Below are positions 34,994-45,392 of a DNA stretch of 64,000 nucleotides, piece after piece (the first letter of the stretch is position 1; each line of letters opens with the position of its first letter). The stretch lies in contig JANXSY010000173.1 in assembly GCA_025356435.1 (NCBI GenBank), positions 1-64,000 on the forward strand, written 5' to 3'. The position numbers and the translations under genes were made by a program. The notes beneath the pieces were generated by a model. The model was not told the origin of the DNA. It was given only the letters and a program-made list of their open reading frames with translations, and ran no database searches. Source of the stretch: Isosphaeraceae bacterium. Its GTDB lineage: Bacteria; Planctomycetota; Planctomycetia; Isosphaerales; Isosphaeraceae.

Positions 34994-36019
34994 ATGCGGA
35001 AGTGGATCATTACCGGAGGAGCGGGATTCATCGGTTGCCACGCGGCTTCACGCTTCCTCAAGGCCGGCGACCGTGTTGTGGTCGTCGACAACCTGTGCCG
35101 TCGAGGGGCTGACTCGAACCTGGACTGGCTCCGTGACCAAGGGCTGACCGACTTTATCAAGGCGGATATCCGTGACAAGGAGGCGATGCGTTCGATCGTC
35201 GCCGAACACGCCGACGCCGACGCTGTGCTCCACCTCGCCGCCCAGGTCGCCGTGACAACGAGCGTCTCTGACCCGCGTTCTGACTTCGACGTCAATGCCC
35301 TCGGCACGTTCAACGTCCTCGAAGCTGTGCGGCTCGCGGGTGGCAAGCCGGCTGTGATCTATAGCTCTACGAACAAGGTCTACGGCAATCTTGAACATGT
35401 CCGCGTTGTCGAGCGCGACGGACGATACGCCTACGAGAATCTTGCCGACGGGGTCAACGAATCCGAGCCGCTTGACTTCCACAGCCCCTATGGCTGCTCG
35501 AAGGGCGCGGGAGATCAGTACGTCCGGGATTATGCCCGGATCTACGGCCTGAAGACCGTCGTCTTTCGCCAGTCGTGCATCTACGGCACCCGTCAGTTTG
35601 GCATTGAAGACCAGGGGTGGATTGCCTGGTTCTGCCTGGCAACGAACCGGGCTCAGCCATTCACAATCTTCGGCGATGGCAAGCAGATCCGCGATACCCT
35701 CTGGGTGGGCGACCTGATTGACGCCTACACTGCCGCGATCGACCGGATCGACGAAGTGAAGGGTGAGATCTTCAACGTCGGCGGCGGCCCGACGAACACG
35801 CTTAGCCTGCTCGAATTAGTCGCGATCCTGGAAGCCCACTTCGGCCGCAAGCTCGACCCGCCGTTCGCCGACTGGCGGCCCGGAGACCAGCGCGTCTTTG
35901 TGGCCGACGTAGGCAAAGCCGGTCGTTTGCTCGGTTGGCGTCCGAAGGTCTCGACGGCTGAAGGCGTTGCGAAACTGCTTGAATGGATCGGTCAGAACAA
36001 GCATCTGTTCACGGTTTGA
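34994..36019 (+). CDS. NAD-dependent nucleotide-sugar epimerase (CDP-paratose 2-epimerase-like)
   Basis: 341 residues, extended short-chain dehydrogenase. The Rossmann glycine motif is G-G-A-G-F-I-G at the N-terminus, and the active-site Y166-x3-K170 is in 'SPYGCSKGAGDQ'. 'YSSTNKVYGNLE' and 'FRQSCIYGTRQFG' are close to the CDP-paratose/tyvelose epimerase (RfbE) branch. It should make a rare nucleotide sugar for the glycosyltransferases around it. GAGGA lies nine bases before the ATG. The exact sugar cannot be decided from sequence alone. Confidence 0.85.
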   Translation: MRKWIITGGAGFIGCHAASRFLKAGDRVVVVDNLCRRGADSNLDWLRDQGLTDFIKADIRDKEAMRSIVAEHADADAVLHLAAQVAVTTSVSDPRSDFDVNALGTFNVLEAVRLAGGKPAVIYSSTNKVYGNLEHVRVVERDGRYAYENLADGVNESEPLDFHSPYGCSKGAGDQYVRDYARIYGLKTVVFRQSCIYGTRQFGIEDQGWIAWFCLATNRAQPFTIFGDGKQIRDTLWVGDLIDAYTAAIDRIDEVKGEIFNVGGGPTNTLSLLELVAILEAHFGRKLDPPFADWRPGDQRVFVADVGKAGRLLGWRPKVSTAEGVAKLLEWIGQNKHLFTV

Positions 36020-36050
36020 TCAGAGTCCCGAGTCCCGATCATGAGGCCCC

Positions 36051-37259
36051 ATGCCGTCGCTTCGCGTCTGCCACCTGGGCAAATATTACCCACCGGCCCC
36101 CGGCGGGATCGAGACTCATGTGCGCACGCTCGCCCTGGCTCAAGCCGAGCTGGGGGCGAGCGTCAAGGTGTTCTGCGTCAATCACGAGCCAGGCCCGACG
36201 ACGATCGAACACGACGGGCCTGTCGAGATCACTCGGTTCTCACGCAAGGCCGAACTGGCCAAGATCGACATTTGCCCCGACCTGGTCGACTTTCTTCGTC
36301 GCGTGGAGGTCGACATCCTGCACATGCAGGTGCCCAACCCGACGATGATCCTGGCCGCGCTGGTCGCGAGGCCGAAGATCCCGATGGTCGTGACGTATCA
36401 CAGTGACGTGATCCGTCAGAAGCTCCGTGCTGCACTGTTCCGGCCGATCGAACGCCTCGCCTATCGGAACGTCCGAGCCATTCTTTCGACGAGTCCAGAC
36501 TATCCGGACGGCTCCCCGTTCCTCCGGGCCTATCCCGAGCGGATCACGCTTCTGCCGCACGGGATCGACCTCCGTCCCTATCTTGAACCCTCCGCCCAAC
36601 ATCGTGTCGAGGCTGACCGTATCCGGGCGACGTATCACGGACCGATCTGGCTCGGCTGCGGGCGTCAGGTCTACTACAAGGGGTTCCTCAACGCGATCCG
36701 GGCGCTCACCCGAGTAGCGGGCACACTCCTTTTGATCGGCAATGGCCCTGAGCAAGCGTCGCTGAAAGCTGAGGCTGAGGCGTTGGGTCTGTCGGGGCGA
36801 GTCGTGTTCCTCGGCAACCTGCCGCACTACCTCGACCTGATCCCCTATTACCTCGCGGCGGATGCCTTCTGGTTCCCTTCGAATGCCCGGAGCGAGGCGT
36901 TCGGCCTGGTGCAAGTCGAGGCGATGGCATGCGGATGCCCGGTCATTAACGCGGCGATACCTTACAGCGGCGTGACGTGGGTTAGTCCCCACGAGGAGAC
37001 CGGTCTGACTGTGGCGGTCGACGATCCGGTTGCCCTGGCCGACGCAGCAAACCGTCTCCTCACCGAACCGGGACTACGCGACCGATTGGGGGCTGCGGCT
37101 CGACAGCGGGCGATCCGTGAGTTCGACCATCGCGTGATGGCGAGTCGTAGCCTGGCGATCTACGAGCGGGTTCTCGCCGAGCATCCGCCCCGCCGTGTGC
37201 CGGCCGCTCTGGCCGACCCTGCTGTCGCGATTTCGACCCGGACCACCCCGCTGGCCTGA
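36051..37259 (+). CDS. GT4-family glycosyltransferase
   Basis: 402 residues. 'HLGKYYPPAPGGIETHVRTLA' is the classical GT4 N-terminus, and the C-terminal half has 'GPIWLGCGRQVYYKGF' and 'PSNARSEAFGLVQVEAMACGCPVI', with the two glutamates that contact donor and phosphate. The pattern is near the group that includes mannosyl- and rhamnosyltransferases of O-antigen clusters. It is 31 bases after the epimerase and 28 before the FkbM-type methyltransferase, in one transcription unit. Confidence 0.88.
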   Translation: MPSLRVCHLGKYYPPAPGGIETHVRTLALAQAELGASVKVFCVNHEPGPTTIEHDGPVEITRFSRKAELAKIDICPDLVDFLRRVEVDILHMQVPNPTMILAALVARPKIPMVVTYHSDVIRQKLRAALFRPIERLAYRNVRAILSTSPDYPDGSPFLRAYPERITLLPHGIDLRPYLEPSAQHRVEADRIRATYHGPIWLGCGRQVYYKGFLNAIRALTRVAGTLLLIGNGPEQASLKAEAEALGLSGRVVFLGNLPHYLDLIPYYLAADAFWFPSNARSEAFGLVQVEAMACGCPVINAAIPYSGVTWVSPHEETGLTVAVDDPVALADAANRLLTEPGLRDRLGAAARQRAIREFDHRVMASRSLAIYERVLAEHPPRRVPAALADPAVAISTRTTPLA

Positions 37260-37287
37260 TCCCGCGAATTGGAGGACTTTCAGAGCG

Positions 37288-38151
37288 ATGGCGTTGACCC
37301 TGCGGAAAGTCGGTCAAGGAGTCCGTCTCCTGCTCGACACCGGTACCTGGCGCGACGCCTGGTCCGAGGCGCGACGCGTCCGGCCCCCAACAACCCTACC
37401 GCCCCAGGTCCGGGTCGTCGAGGATGATCCCGAGGCCGGTCTTCGCCTCGTCGAGGTAGCCGGCGACCGATACTGGGTGCCGTCGTCGATGGATTGGTCG
37501 GCGTTCGGCATGCTCTACCCGGAGGTGTATGACGCCAGCCATCCGCACTATTACGAGTTCGGCCCGTGTCGTGTCAGACCCGGAGACGTCGTCATTGATG
37601 CCGGGGCCTCCGAGGGTCTGTTTACCCGCTTCGCCCTTGCCCGTGGGGCTCGCGTGATCGCGGTCGAGCCTTATCGGCCGATGGCTGAAGCCCTACGCCG
37701 GACGTTCGGCTCCGAGATCGCCGCGGGCACGGTCCGCGTCGAGCAGGTCGCGCTCTCCGACCGGGCGGGCCAGGTCCGCCTGGCTCTGCTGAACCCGGAC
37801 CAGCCCTGGGGTGCGATGGTCTCCAATGACGACTCGGGAGGCGATCTCGTCCCGCAGACGACCGTCGACGCCCTCGTCGAGGCTTCAGGGTGGGGCCGGT
37901 GCGACTTCCTCAAGATGGACGTCGAAGGTGTTGAGCGACTCGCCGTCGCCGGGGCGGCCAAGACGCTCCAACGAGATCATCCTAGACTGTCAATTGCCGT
38001 CTACCACCACGCGACCGGCTATGTCGATATCCGCAACGACCTCCACGCCGTTGGCCTGGGGTACACCGTTCGCGGTAAGGGGCTGACTCGCCGTAAGGTC
38101 ATCTTCATCCCCACCATCCTCCATGCCTGGCCAACGGGCCTGGACGTTTGA
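37288..38151 (+). CDS. FkbM-family methyltransferase
   Basis: 287 residues. The SAM-binding motif I is '[18 protein letters not shown]', followed by '[13 protein letters not shown]', '[13 protein letters not shown]' and the family's '[19 protein letters not shown]'. FkbM-type enzymes methylate hydroxyl groups; in polysaccharide clusters they cap or decorate sugars. The frame is open up to 37195, but the ATG at 37288 has GGAGG 12 bases upstream and starts the conserved part. It belongs to the same unit as the flanking genes. Confidence 0.85.
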   Translation: MALTLRKVGQGVRLLLDTGTWRDAWSEARRVRPPTTLPPQVRVVEDDPEAGLRLVEVAGDRYWVPSSMDWSAFGMLYPEVYDASHPHYYEFGPCRVRPGDVVIDAGASEGLFTRFALARGARVIAVEPYRPMAEALRRTFGSEIAAGTVRVEQVALSDRAGQVRLALLNPDQPWGAMVSNDDSGGDLVPQTTVDALVEASGWGRCDFLKMDVEGVERLAVAGAAKTLQRDHPRLSIAVYHHATGYVDIRNDLHAVGLGYTVRGKGLTRRKVIFIPTILHAWPTGLDV

Positions 38152-38174
38152 GGCGAACCGAGGGTCTATCGGAC

Positions 38175-39251
38175 ATGCGTGTGCTCGTTACCGGCTCCAA
38201 CGGACTGATCGGCTCTGAGGCCGTCGCCTATTTCGATGGCTTGGGGGCCGACGTCGTTGGTGTCGACAACAACATGCGCGCCGTCTTCTTCGGCAAGGAC
38301 GGTGATACGCGCTGGAATCAGCGTCGCCTTGAGTCTGAGTTCAGTCGATTCACCCATCGGGAACTTGATATACGCGACCGCGAGGCCGTCCTCCGCACGA
38401 TCGCCGATGAGGCCCCCGACCTTATCGTTCACTGTGCGGCCCAGCCGTCGCACGACCTGGCCGCGAAGATGCCGTTCGAAGACTTCGACGTCAATGCCCT
38501 CGGCACGATGAACCTCCTCGAAGCCATGCGCCGTCATCGGCCCGACTCGGTCTTCGTTCTGACGAGCACGAACAAGGTCTATGGCGACGCCCCTAACGAA
38601 CTACCGCTCAAGGAGCTGGACACCCGCTGGGAATATGCCGACGAGGCCCACTATCACGGCATCGACGAGACTTGCCGGATCGACCAGACCCTCCACTCCC
38701 TCTTCGGTGCCTCGAAGGTGGCGGCCGATGTGATGGCCCAGGAATATGGCCGCTATTTCGGGCTGAAAATCGGGGTCTTCCGGGGCGGATGCCTTACCGG
38801 CCCACAGCACAGTGGAGTCGAGTTGCACGGGTTCCTTTCTTATCTGGTCAAGGCCGCCATCACCGGGACGACATATCGGATTTACGGCTACAAGGGGAAG
38901 CAGGTCCGCGACAACATCCACTGCCGGGATGTGCTCCGCGCCATCCACCGGTTCTACGAGGCCCCTCGGCCGGGCGAGGTCTATAACCTTGGCGGAGGGC
39001 GGGCCAATAGCTGCTCGCTCCTGGAAGCGGCGGCCCTGGTCGAGGAACTGGGGGGCGGCCGGCTCAAGACGGAATACGTCGATGAGAATCGGCGAGGCGA
39101 CCACATCTGCTATATCTCCGACTTGCGCAAGCTCAAGGCCCACTATCCCGGGTGGGACGTCGAGATCTCGCTCCGTGAGATCGTCCGCCAGATCATTGCA
39201 TCGTGGGCGACGAGACGCCCCGAGGTGGCGACTGAGGCCACGTCACGATGA
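38175..39251 (+). CDS. NAD-dependent nucleotide-sugar epimerase, Tyr-to-Phe variant
   Basis: 358 residues, extended short-chain dehydrogenase similar to the CDP-tyvelose/paratose epimerase branch ('[17 protein letters not shown]', '[18 protein letters not shown]'). The nucleotide-binding glycine motif is G-S-N-G-L-I-G. The position normally held by the catalytic tyrosine is F177 ('[11 protein letters not shown]', with K181 kept). I recall that close relatives share this, so it appears to be a subfamily trait, not a mutation. Whether it is active, and on what sugar, is open. GAGGG precedes the ATG at 38175. Its end overlaps the next gene by ATGA. Confidence 0.83.
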   Translation: MRVLVTGSNGLIGSEAVAYFDGLGADVVGVDNNMRAVFFGKDGDTRWNQRRLESEFSRFTHRELDIRDREAVLRTIADEAPDLIVHCAAQPSHDLAAKMPFEDFDVNALGTMNLLEAMRRHRPDSVFVLTSTNKVYGDAPNELPLKELDTRWEYADEAHYHGIDETCRIDQTLHSLFGASKVAADVMAQEYGRYFGLKIGVFRGGCLTGPQHSGVELHGFLSYLVKAAITGTTYRIYGYKGKQVRDNIHCRDVLRAIHRFYEAPRPGEVYNLGGGRANSCSLLEAAALVEELGGGRLKTEYVDENRRGDHICYISDLRKLKAHYPGWDVEISLREIVRQIIASWATRRPEVATEATSR

Positions 39252-40468
39252 CACGCGCGGGACTGGCGAATTACACCCCTGATCGACCCCTGATCCTCCT
39301 GACCGACTACCCGCCTGATACTGCGGGCGGAGGCGCGGTGATCCTCCGCAGTCTGCTCGGCCCTGAGGAGCGATCGAGCCTCGTCTGGATCAGCCCGACT
39401 CCTCCTGCCAACCCTTCAACCGCCGGCCCGAACGTCGTCACGCTTCGATCGGGATCGGCGGGGCGAGGTCCGCGTTCGCTCGGTCGGGACAGTACGATTC
39501 ATGCCGCGGCGCTGTCCCGCGAGGTGCTCGCAGAAGCCCAATCCCGGCGAGCGCAGGCGGTCTGGTCCGTAATGCATGGCGCGGCGGTAGCAATCGTAGC
39601 CCGCTGCCTCCGCGCGGGCCCGCTGCCGTTTCACCTCACGGTGCATGACGACCCCGCCTTCGCGAACGCCCTGCGGTCGAAGCGGTATCTCGCACTCGTC
39701 CCCTGGATCGAGCGAGACTTCGCCTTTGCGATGAAGGGGGCGACGTCGATCGACGTCATCGGCCAGGGGATGGCTGACCGCTACCGACGGCGATATGGCG
39801 TTGATTCGGTCGTCATTCATCGTGCCCTGAAGGCTCCGATCTCACCCTCCCCGAGCTACGATAGGGGTCGGTGCGGCCTTCGAGTCGGCGTGCTCGGGAG
39901 CACGTATTCCTATGACCAACTGCCGTTACTAGCTCGCGCTGTCGAAATCGCGGCGGGCCGACTCGGGGTTCCCGGGCGTTTGTTAATAATGGGCCAGAGC
40001 TACGGAGACCGGCTCAAATCTGAATCGGGAGATCGGTTAGACGTTGAGGTGACGGGCCACATCTCCGAGGACGATGCCGTTCCCCTCCTACGTGACTGCT
40101 TCACACTGTACCTCAACTATCCGTTCGGTCGGCGTGACGCCGTGCTCCGGCAGACGTCATTCCCGACCAAGTTGAGCACCTACATCCAGGCGGCGCGTCC
40201 GCTCTTGCTCCACGTCCCGGCGGATAGCTCGGTGATCCCACTGGTCAATCGTGATGGATTTGCCACCGCCTGGGCCGACCTTGATCCCGAGCACGGGGCC
40301 GACGCCCTTGTTGCCACCTGGAGTCAGCCTCAGAACCACGAAAGTCGCCACGTCGAGGCCGAGGAGGTTCGCCTGATGTATTACCATCCGGATCGCAACC
40401 GCCAGACGCTGTTCGATGCCCTGAATGGCCTGGTGCCCGCGCCAATCGGGGTCGGGGTGGCGTCATGA
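39248..40468 (+). CDS. Glycosyltransferase-like protein (GT-B fold)
   Basis: 406 residues. The N-terminus '[22 protein letters not shown]' and the middle '[22 protein letters not shown]' resemble GT4 enzymes, but the C-terminal E-x7-E donor motif is poorly kept: '[20 protein letters not shown]' stands there, as in some distant GT-B proteins. A sugar transferase role is likely from fold and place; activity is less certain than for its neighbours. It is joined to the genes on both sides by 4-base ATGA overlaps. Confidence 0.72.
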   Translation: MTRAGLANYTPDRPLILLTDYPPDTAGGGAVILRSLLGPEERSSLVWISPTPPANPSTAGPNVVTLRSGSAGRGPRSLGRDSTIHAAALSREVLAEAQSRRAQAVWSVMHGAAVAIVARCLRAGPLPFHLTVHDDPAFANALRSKRYLALVPWIERDFAFAMKGATSIDVIGQGMADRYRRRYGVDSVVIHRALKAPISPSPSYDRGRCGLRVGVLGSTYSYDQLPLLARAVEIAAGRLGVPGRLLIMGQSYGDRLKSESGDRLDVEVTGHISEDDAVPLLRDCFTLYLNYPFGRRDAVLRQTSFPTKLSTYIQAARPLLLHVPADSSVIPLVNRDGFATAWADLDPEHGADALVATWSQPQNHESRHVEAEEVRLMYYHPDRNRQTLFDALNGLVPAPIGVGVAS

Positions 40469-41565
40469 AACGCATCGCCGAACTGGATGCGATTCGAGGG
40501 ATCGCGGCGCTGGCCATCATGGTGAATCACCTCCCGTTCTCCAACCGGCTCACCCACCTGGGTGCCTACGGGGTTGATCTGTTCTTCGTCTTCTCGGGAT
40601 ACCTGATCACGACGATTATCCTCAAGAACTCAGGCTCGCCTGGGTTCATGACCTCGTTCTATGCCCGGCGATCGTTGCGGATCTGGCCCATTTATTACCT
40701 GGCGCTCGTCGTCGTTATGGCGATCAATCCGCTGCTTCACCCGCCATTCTCGCTCCGAGCGTGGCCCTATTACGCGACCTATACACAGGGCATCCAAGAG
40801 TATTGGTTCGGCCAGGTTCCGGCGTTCAGCCCGCTGCTCGACCACACATGGACCCTGGCCCTCGAAGAGCAATACTATCTGGTCTGGCCGGCCCTAGTGG
40901 TGCTTCTAGGCGGGCGCAGCGTGGCCCCGCTGGCTATCGTGCTGATCCTGGTTGCGATCACGGCCCGATCGTTCGGATTCTCGAACCGAATCTTGCTCGG
41001 TCGGTGCGACGGCTTCGCACTGGGAGGGCTGCTGGCAGTCGTCCTGCTTAACGTAGAAGCGGCCAGGGCACGACCGAAGGGCTATCTGCTCGGGTTCGGC
41101 CTGATCGCGTTGGTTGCCCTGGGGTATCCGGCCTGGGGTGGTCCAATGACCCGACTAGCCAGGTTGGTTTGGCCCTCGCTCGACGCCGTCGCGGTGGCCG
41201 GGTCACTGCGCCTGTCGGCAGTGACGACCGTCTTTTTCAGTGTGGTGGGCGTCATCCTGCTCCTTGCAGGTCGGCCGATGCTCGTCGGGCTGCGTGACCG
41301 CAGGCTCGTCTTCCTCGGTCAGATCAGCTATGGAATTTATCTCTATCACTATCCCGTCTATTATCTCATCGACACGATGACCGGCCATGGGACGGCATGG
41401 TGGGCGGTCGCATTGAAGATCGTGACGAGCGTCGCCGTCGCGTCGCTGTCGTGGAGATGGATCGAATCGCCGATCCTGGGGCTGAAATCCCGATTCTCCT
41501 ATCGGCGCGATCAGGGAGGGCCTAATGGCGTGACAAAGTCGGTCACGGGGCCGAGTTCGTCATGA
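40465..41565 (+). CDS. Acyltransferase family 3 membrane protein
   Basis: 366 residues, about ten membrane helices. It begins 'ELDAIRGIAALAIMVNHL', the conserved start of acyltransferase 3 proteins (OafA/WecH type) with its key histidine, followed by 'GVDLFFVFSGYLIT', 'FYARRSLRIWPIYY' and 'TWTLALEEQYYLVWP'. These integral enzymes move acetyl or other short acyl groups onto sugars at the membrane, often from the cytoplasm to the periplasmic face. No C-terminal SGNH domain is present. It is coupled by ATGA overlaps upstream and downstream. Confidence 0.88.
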   Translation: MKRIAELDAIRGIAALAIMVNHLPFSNRLTHLGAYGVDLFFVFSGYLITTIILKNSGSPGFMTSFYARRSLRIWPIYYLALVVVMAINPLLHPPFSLRAWPYYATYTQGIQEYWFGQVPAFSPLLDHTWTLALEEQYYLVWPALVVLLGGRSVAPLAIVLILVAITARSFGFSNRILLGRCDGFALGGLLAVVLLNVEAARARPKGYLLGFGLIALVALGYPAWGGPMTRLARLVWPSLDAVAVAGSLRLSAVTTVFFSVVGVILLLAGRPMLVGLRDRRLVFLGQISYGIYLYHYPVYYLIDTMTGHGTAWWAVALKIVTSVAVASLSWRWIESPILGLKSRFSYRRDQGGPNGVTKSVTGPSSS

Positions 41566-42764
41566 GCAAAGGCTTTGGCTCGTGGCAGATCCTCACCGGG
41601 GAATATCCGCCTCAGATGGGCGGCGTCGCCGACTACAGTCGCCAGGTCGCCGGCGGGCTCGCGATTGCGGGGGCCGACGTGCATGTCTGGGCACCGCAGA
41701 TTGGCCCAGGGCAGTCCGACGAGTTCATCCCGGGCGTCACCGTCCACCGCGAGGCAGGGAGCTGGTCGCATGCCGATCTCGATCGAATCGGATCGACGAT
41801 CGACCGGTTCGATACTCCTCGCCGGATCTTGCTCCAATATGCCCCAAATGCCTTCAGCCGTCGTGGGCTGAACTTCGGCCTCGCACGCTGGTTGGCGGAG
41901 CGTCGGATGCGGGGCGACTCGGTCCGTGTGATGTTCCATGAAGTGACCTACATCACAAAGCCTGGCGACCGAATCGCACGCCGAGTTTTAGCGTTTGCGC
42001 AGCGGCGGCTCGCGGCCCGTCTCCTTCGCGCGGCCGATTTCGTCGATGTCGCGATTCCTTACTGGAACCGCATGCTCCGCCCACTCGACTGCTTCAAAAC
42101 ACGCACTTATACATGGCTTCCGGTCATGAGCAACGTGCCCGTAGTCGCCGACTCTGGAGGCGTCGCGGAGGTCCGTCGGACGATGGCCTCTGGGGGCGTG
42201 TCGACCACGATCGGTAGCTTCGGGACCTTCGCGAGTGACGTTGCCGCCCTACTCGCCGAGGCGATGATCCCGATTCTGAGTGGCCACCCTGAGCGCAAGG
42301 CCATCCTGATCGGCCGCGGGAGCGACCGCATTGCCAGTGAATGGGCGCGTGCCCATCCCGAACTCGCTGGGCGGATCATGGCGACCGGGGCTTGCTCCCT
42401 TGAGGAGATCTCCAGGCATTTGCAGGCATGCGACCTGCTCATCCAGCCATACCCCGGGGGTGCCTGCTCGAAGCGGGGGAGCCTGATGGCCGGGATTTCT
42501 CACGGCTTGCCGATCGTGACCAATTCGGGCGAGGTCATGGAACCAAGCTGGACCGCGTCCGGGGCGATCGCCGTCGCGCCCGATGGCGACTCGGCGGCAA
42601 TGGTGAGGCTGGCCGAGGAACTCCTGGCCGACCCGGTGTCGCGGGCCCGACTCGGTGCATCAGGCCTCGCCCTCTACGAAGATCGCTTTGCCCTTCGACG
42701 TACGATCGACGTTTTGATCGATCAGGATAAAACGCCGACTCCGGCAGAGGTCCCCTGCGTATGA
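41562..42764 (+). CDS. GT4-family glycosyltransferase
   Basis: 400 residues. 'QILTGEYPPQMGGVADYSRQVAGGLA' is a typical GT4 N-terminus. The C-terminal site is divergent: 'LIQPYPGGACSKRGSLMAGISHGLPIVT' replaces the usual E-x7-E region. It belongs to the ATGA-coupled run of five genes. The donor sugar and acceptor are unknown. Confidence 0.8.
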   Translation: MSKGFGSWQILTGEYPPQMGGVADYSRQVAGGLAIAGADVHVWAPQIGPGQSDEFIPGVTVHREAGSWSHADLDRIGSTIDRFDTPRRILLQYAPNAFSRRGLNFGLARWLAERRMRGDSVRVMFHEVTYITKPGDRIARRVLAFAQRRLAARLLRAADFVDVAIPYWNRMLRPLDCFKTRTYTWLPVMSNVPVVADSGGVAEVRRTMASGGVSTTIGSFGTFASDVAALLAEAMIPILSGHPERKAILIGRGSDRIASEWARAHPELAGRIMATGACSLEEISRHLQACDLLIQPYPGGACSKRGSLMAGISHGLPIVTNSGEVMEPSWTASGAIAVAPDGDSAAMVRLAEELLADPVSRARLGASGLALYEDRFALRRTIDVLIDQDKTPTPAEVPCV

Positions 42765-43897
42765 AACGACCGACCCTGATTGTCAGCGGTGACTTCGTGA
42801 AGACCGGTGGCATGGACCGCGCGAATTATGCCCTGGCCGACTACCTTTCGCGGCGGGGGGAAGAAGTCCATCTCGTCGCCTATCGCGCCGGGGCCGAACT
42901 CCTTGCCCGTACGAACCTCACGCTCCACGCTGTTCCCAAGCCGTTGAACTCCTATTCGCTCGCCCGGCCTCTGCTCGACCGCTACGGCCGCGACTGGGCC
43001 GCCCGGCTCATGTCCCGGAGTGCTCGGGTGATCGTCAACGGTGGAAATTGCCGATGGGGTGACGTGAACTGGGTGCATCATATCAACATCCTCGACACGC
43101 CGAATCCCGGGGGCACGACGTCCCGCCGGGTCAAGACCCGCTTTGATTACCGCACGCACGTCGCGGCTGAACGTGCCGCGCTGGGTATGGCGCAGATGTT
43201 GATTACAACGTGCGAGAAGAATCGAAACGACCTGATCTCGACGTTCGGGATATCCGGCGAGCGGATTGCGGTCGTTAACTATGGGACCGATCCCGACGTC
43301 TTCCGTCCCGCAACGCCCGACGAACGGGCCGAGTCGAGGTCGAAGCTTGGGTGGCCAGCGGACCGTCCAGTTTATCTTTTTGTCGGGGCCTTAGGCGACC
43401 GCCGCAAGGGGTTCGATACCCTATTTGCCGCCTGGTCGATGCTCTGCGCAAGGCCAGACTGGGATGCCGACCTCCTCGTCGTGGGGGACGGGGCAGAGCG
43501 GGCGATCTGGGAGGCGAAGGCGGCCGGTGCCGGCCTCGCAGAGCGAATCCGGTTCCTCGGGTTCCGCCGCGACGTGCCTGACTTATTCCGGGCTTGCGAT
43601 GCGCATGTCCTACCGTCACGCTATGAGGGATACTCGCTCGTGACCCAGGAGGCGCTCTGCTGCGGCGTGCCGGCCTTCGTGACCCGAACGGCCGGGATCG
43701 CCGAGCGATTTGAAGGGGAATTGGCTGATGCTCTGCTAATTCCCGATCCTGACGACGCGCCGGGCCTCGCCGATCGGCTCCTGGTCTGGCGCAACCGAGC
43801 CGATTCCGCCCGTCCCGTGTTGCAGGCTTTCTCCGCCCGGCTTCGATCGTTCACCTGGGACCACATGGCCGAACGGATCGCGGCAATTGTCGCTTGA
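42761..43897 (+). CDS. GT4-family glycosyltransferase
   Basis: 378 residues. 'LIVSGDFVKTGGMDRANYALADYL' opens the N-terminal domain, and 'VYLFVGALGDRRKGFDTLF' with 'LPSRYEGYSLVTQEALCCGVPAFV' give a clear donor site with both glutamates. It is the last gene of the ATGA-coupled run; the O-antigen ligase-like gene follows after 58 bases. Confidence 0.87.
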   Translation: MKRPTLIVSGDFVKTGGMDRANYALADYLSRRGEEVHLVAYRAGAELLARTNLTLHAVPKPLNSYSLARPLLDRYGRDWAARLMSRSARVIVNGGNCRWGDVNWVHHINILDTPNPGGTTSRRVKTRFDYRTHVAAERAALGMAQMLITTCEKNRNDLISTFGISGERIAVVNYGTDPDVFRPATPDERAESRSKLGWPADRPVYLFVGALGDRRKGFDTLFAAWSMLCARPDWDADLLVVGDGAERAIWEAKAAGAGLAERIRFLGFRRDVPDLFRACDAHVLPSRYEGYSLVTQEALCCGVPAFVTRTAGIAERFEGELADALLIPDPDDAPGLADRLLVWRNRADSARPVLQAFSARLRSFTWDHMAERIAAIVA

Positions 43898-43955
43898 GCG
43901 TCTGTCCCGACCGCACCGCAATGCACCGAGATTGAGCCCGAAGGTCGAGGCCACG

Positions 43956-45383
43956 ATGTCTAATCTCCAACCTGCTCGCCGAGCTGCCAACCGGCCCATC
44001 TCCCCAATCCGTCTCCCTTGGGGCTGGCTCGAGTGGTTCATCATCGCGCAGACATTTATACCGGCCTTGCTGTTCATGCCAGGGATCTCGGTGGTCCGGC
44101 CCGTGATTCGTATCTTGTCTTTCTCGGTGGCGTTGCTCGCGTGGGTGGCGATCATCCAGTCGGGCCGGAGCCGCCCCGGGGCTGCGAGTTTTCCGTCCTC
44201 ATTCTGGCTCAAGCTCATCGTTGGCTGGCTACTCCTCTTAATCCTTCACTGGAACACCAACTCGTTAATTGCAGGCTTCGCACACGCCTTGCTGTACATC
44301 GCGATCCTTTCACCCGCCTTCTGGGCCCCGAGCGCTCTTGTGTCGCAGCGGCAGGTCGGGCGCCTGATGATGATCCTCCTGGTCTGTAACGGCCTGAGCG
44401 CCCTGGTCGGGCTGGGTCAGGTCTTCCGCCCGGGGATTTTCAACCCGCCCGTGATTCAGGGCATGCAGGATGAGAACTCATTGGCGGGTCAAGCCCTGGC
44501 CTATCGGGACGAGCACGGGAATAGGATCATCCGTCCCTGTGGCCTGACCGATCAAGTTGGCGCGGCTAGCGCCGCTGGGGCAACCGCTGCATTAATCGGC
44601 CTCGCCTATTCGCTGCGTCCCATCTCTCTCATCAAGAGGTTGGCGTGTCTCGTCTTGGCGTTCGGTGGCGTGGCGGTGATCTACTACTCGCAGGTGCGGA
44701 TGATTTTGATGATGCTGATCATCTGCCTGCTTGTGCTTGTGGTGATATTCGTCATACAAAAGAGTTATGGATATGCGGCCACTCTCAGCGGACTCGGCAC
44801 GGCGATGATCGCCGGTGCCCTCTCGTGGGTTGCGGCCACCTCGGGCTGGATCGTCGTCGAACGGTTCATCGGGCTCTTCACGACGAACTTAGCGGAGAAA
44901 TACCAGTCGTCACGCGGCGGATTCATCCAAAACACGTTTGACACGCTCATCTGGGAATATCCACTTGGGGCGGGGCTCGGCTGGTGGGGGACGATCTACG
45001 GCGTCTTCGGCGACAAGACGGTTCCGACGAAGGTCTGGGTCGAGGTAATGTGGCCGGCGTGGGTGATGGACGGCGGCGTGCCGCTGATGATTCTGTACGT
45101 CACGGCGATTGTCTTCGCGATGGCGGACACCTTGCGGATCGCCATCCGCTCACGCGACCGCGAACTGGGTTTCTGGGCGGCGGTTGTCTTCGCGTCCAAC
45201 CTCAGCGTCCTTGCGACCTGCTTTAGTTATGTCACGTTTGTCACGATGATCGGGCTCCAATTCTGGCTGCTGGCCGCCATTATTCATGCCGCTGACGTCC
45301 GGGTCCGCACTGCCGCGGCCTCTCAGGCCAGGCCGAAAGCCATCGCCCCGCCATTGCCGTCTCTTCCCCCCGCCAACGCCTGA
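43956..45383 (+). CDS. O-antigen ligase/polymerase-like membrane protein
   Basis: 475 residues, about eleven to twelve membrane helices and a large periplasmic loop (about 310-365) with 'SRGGFIQNTFDTLIWEYPLGAGLGWWG', the pattern of the Wzy/WaaL/RfaL group where the glycan is joined to a lipid or polymerised. The ATG at 43956 is preceded by AAGGTCGAGG and the product then begins just before the first helix; the open frame reaches 43887. In this position it probably polymerises or transfers the exopolysaccharide of the first half. Confidence 0.78.
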   Translation: MSNLQPARRAANRPISPIRLPWGWLEWFIIAQTFIPALLFMPGISVVRPVIRILSFSVALLAWVAIIQSGRSRPGAASFPSSFWLKLIVGWLLLLILHWNTNSLIAGFAHALLYIAILSPAFWAPSALVSQRQVGRLMMILLVCNGLSALVGLGQVFRPGIFNPPVIQGMQDENSLAGQALAYRDEHGNRIIRPCGLTDQVGAASAAGATAALIGLAYSLRPISLIKRLACLVLAFGGVAVIYYSQVRMILMMLIICLLVLVVIFVIQKSYGYAATLSGLGTAMIAGALSWVAATSGWIVVERFIGLFTTNLAEKYQSSRGGFIQNTFDTLIWEYPLGAGLGWWGTIYGVFGDKTVPTKVWVEVMWPAWVMDGGVPLMILYVTAIVFAMADTLRIAIRSRDRELGFWAAVVFASNLSVLATCFSYVTFVTMIGLQFWLLAAIIHAADVRVRTAAASQARPKAIAPPLPSLPPANA

Positions 45384-45392
45384 GCCGCCCCA

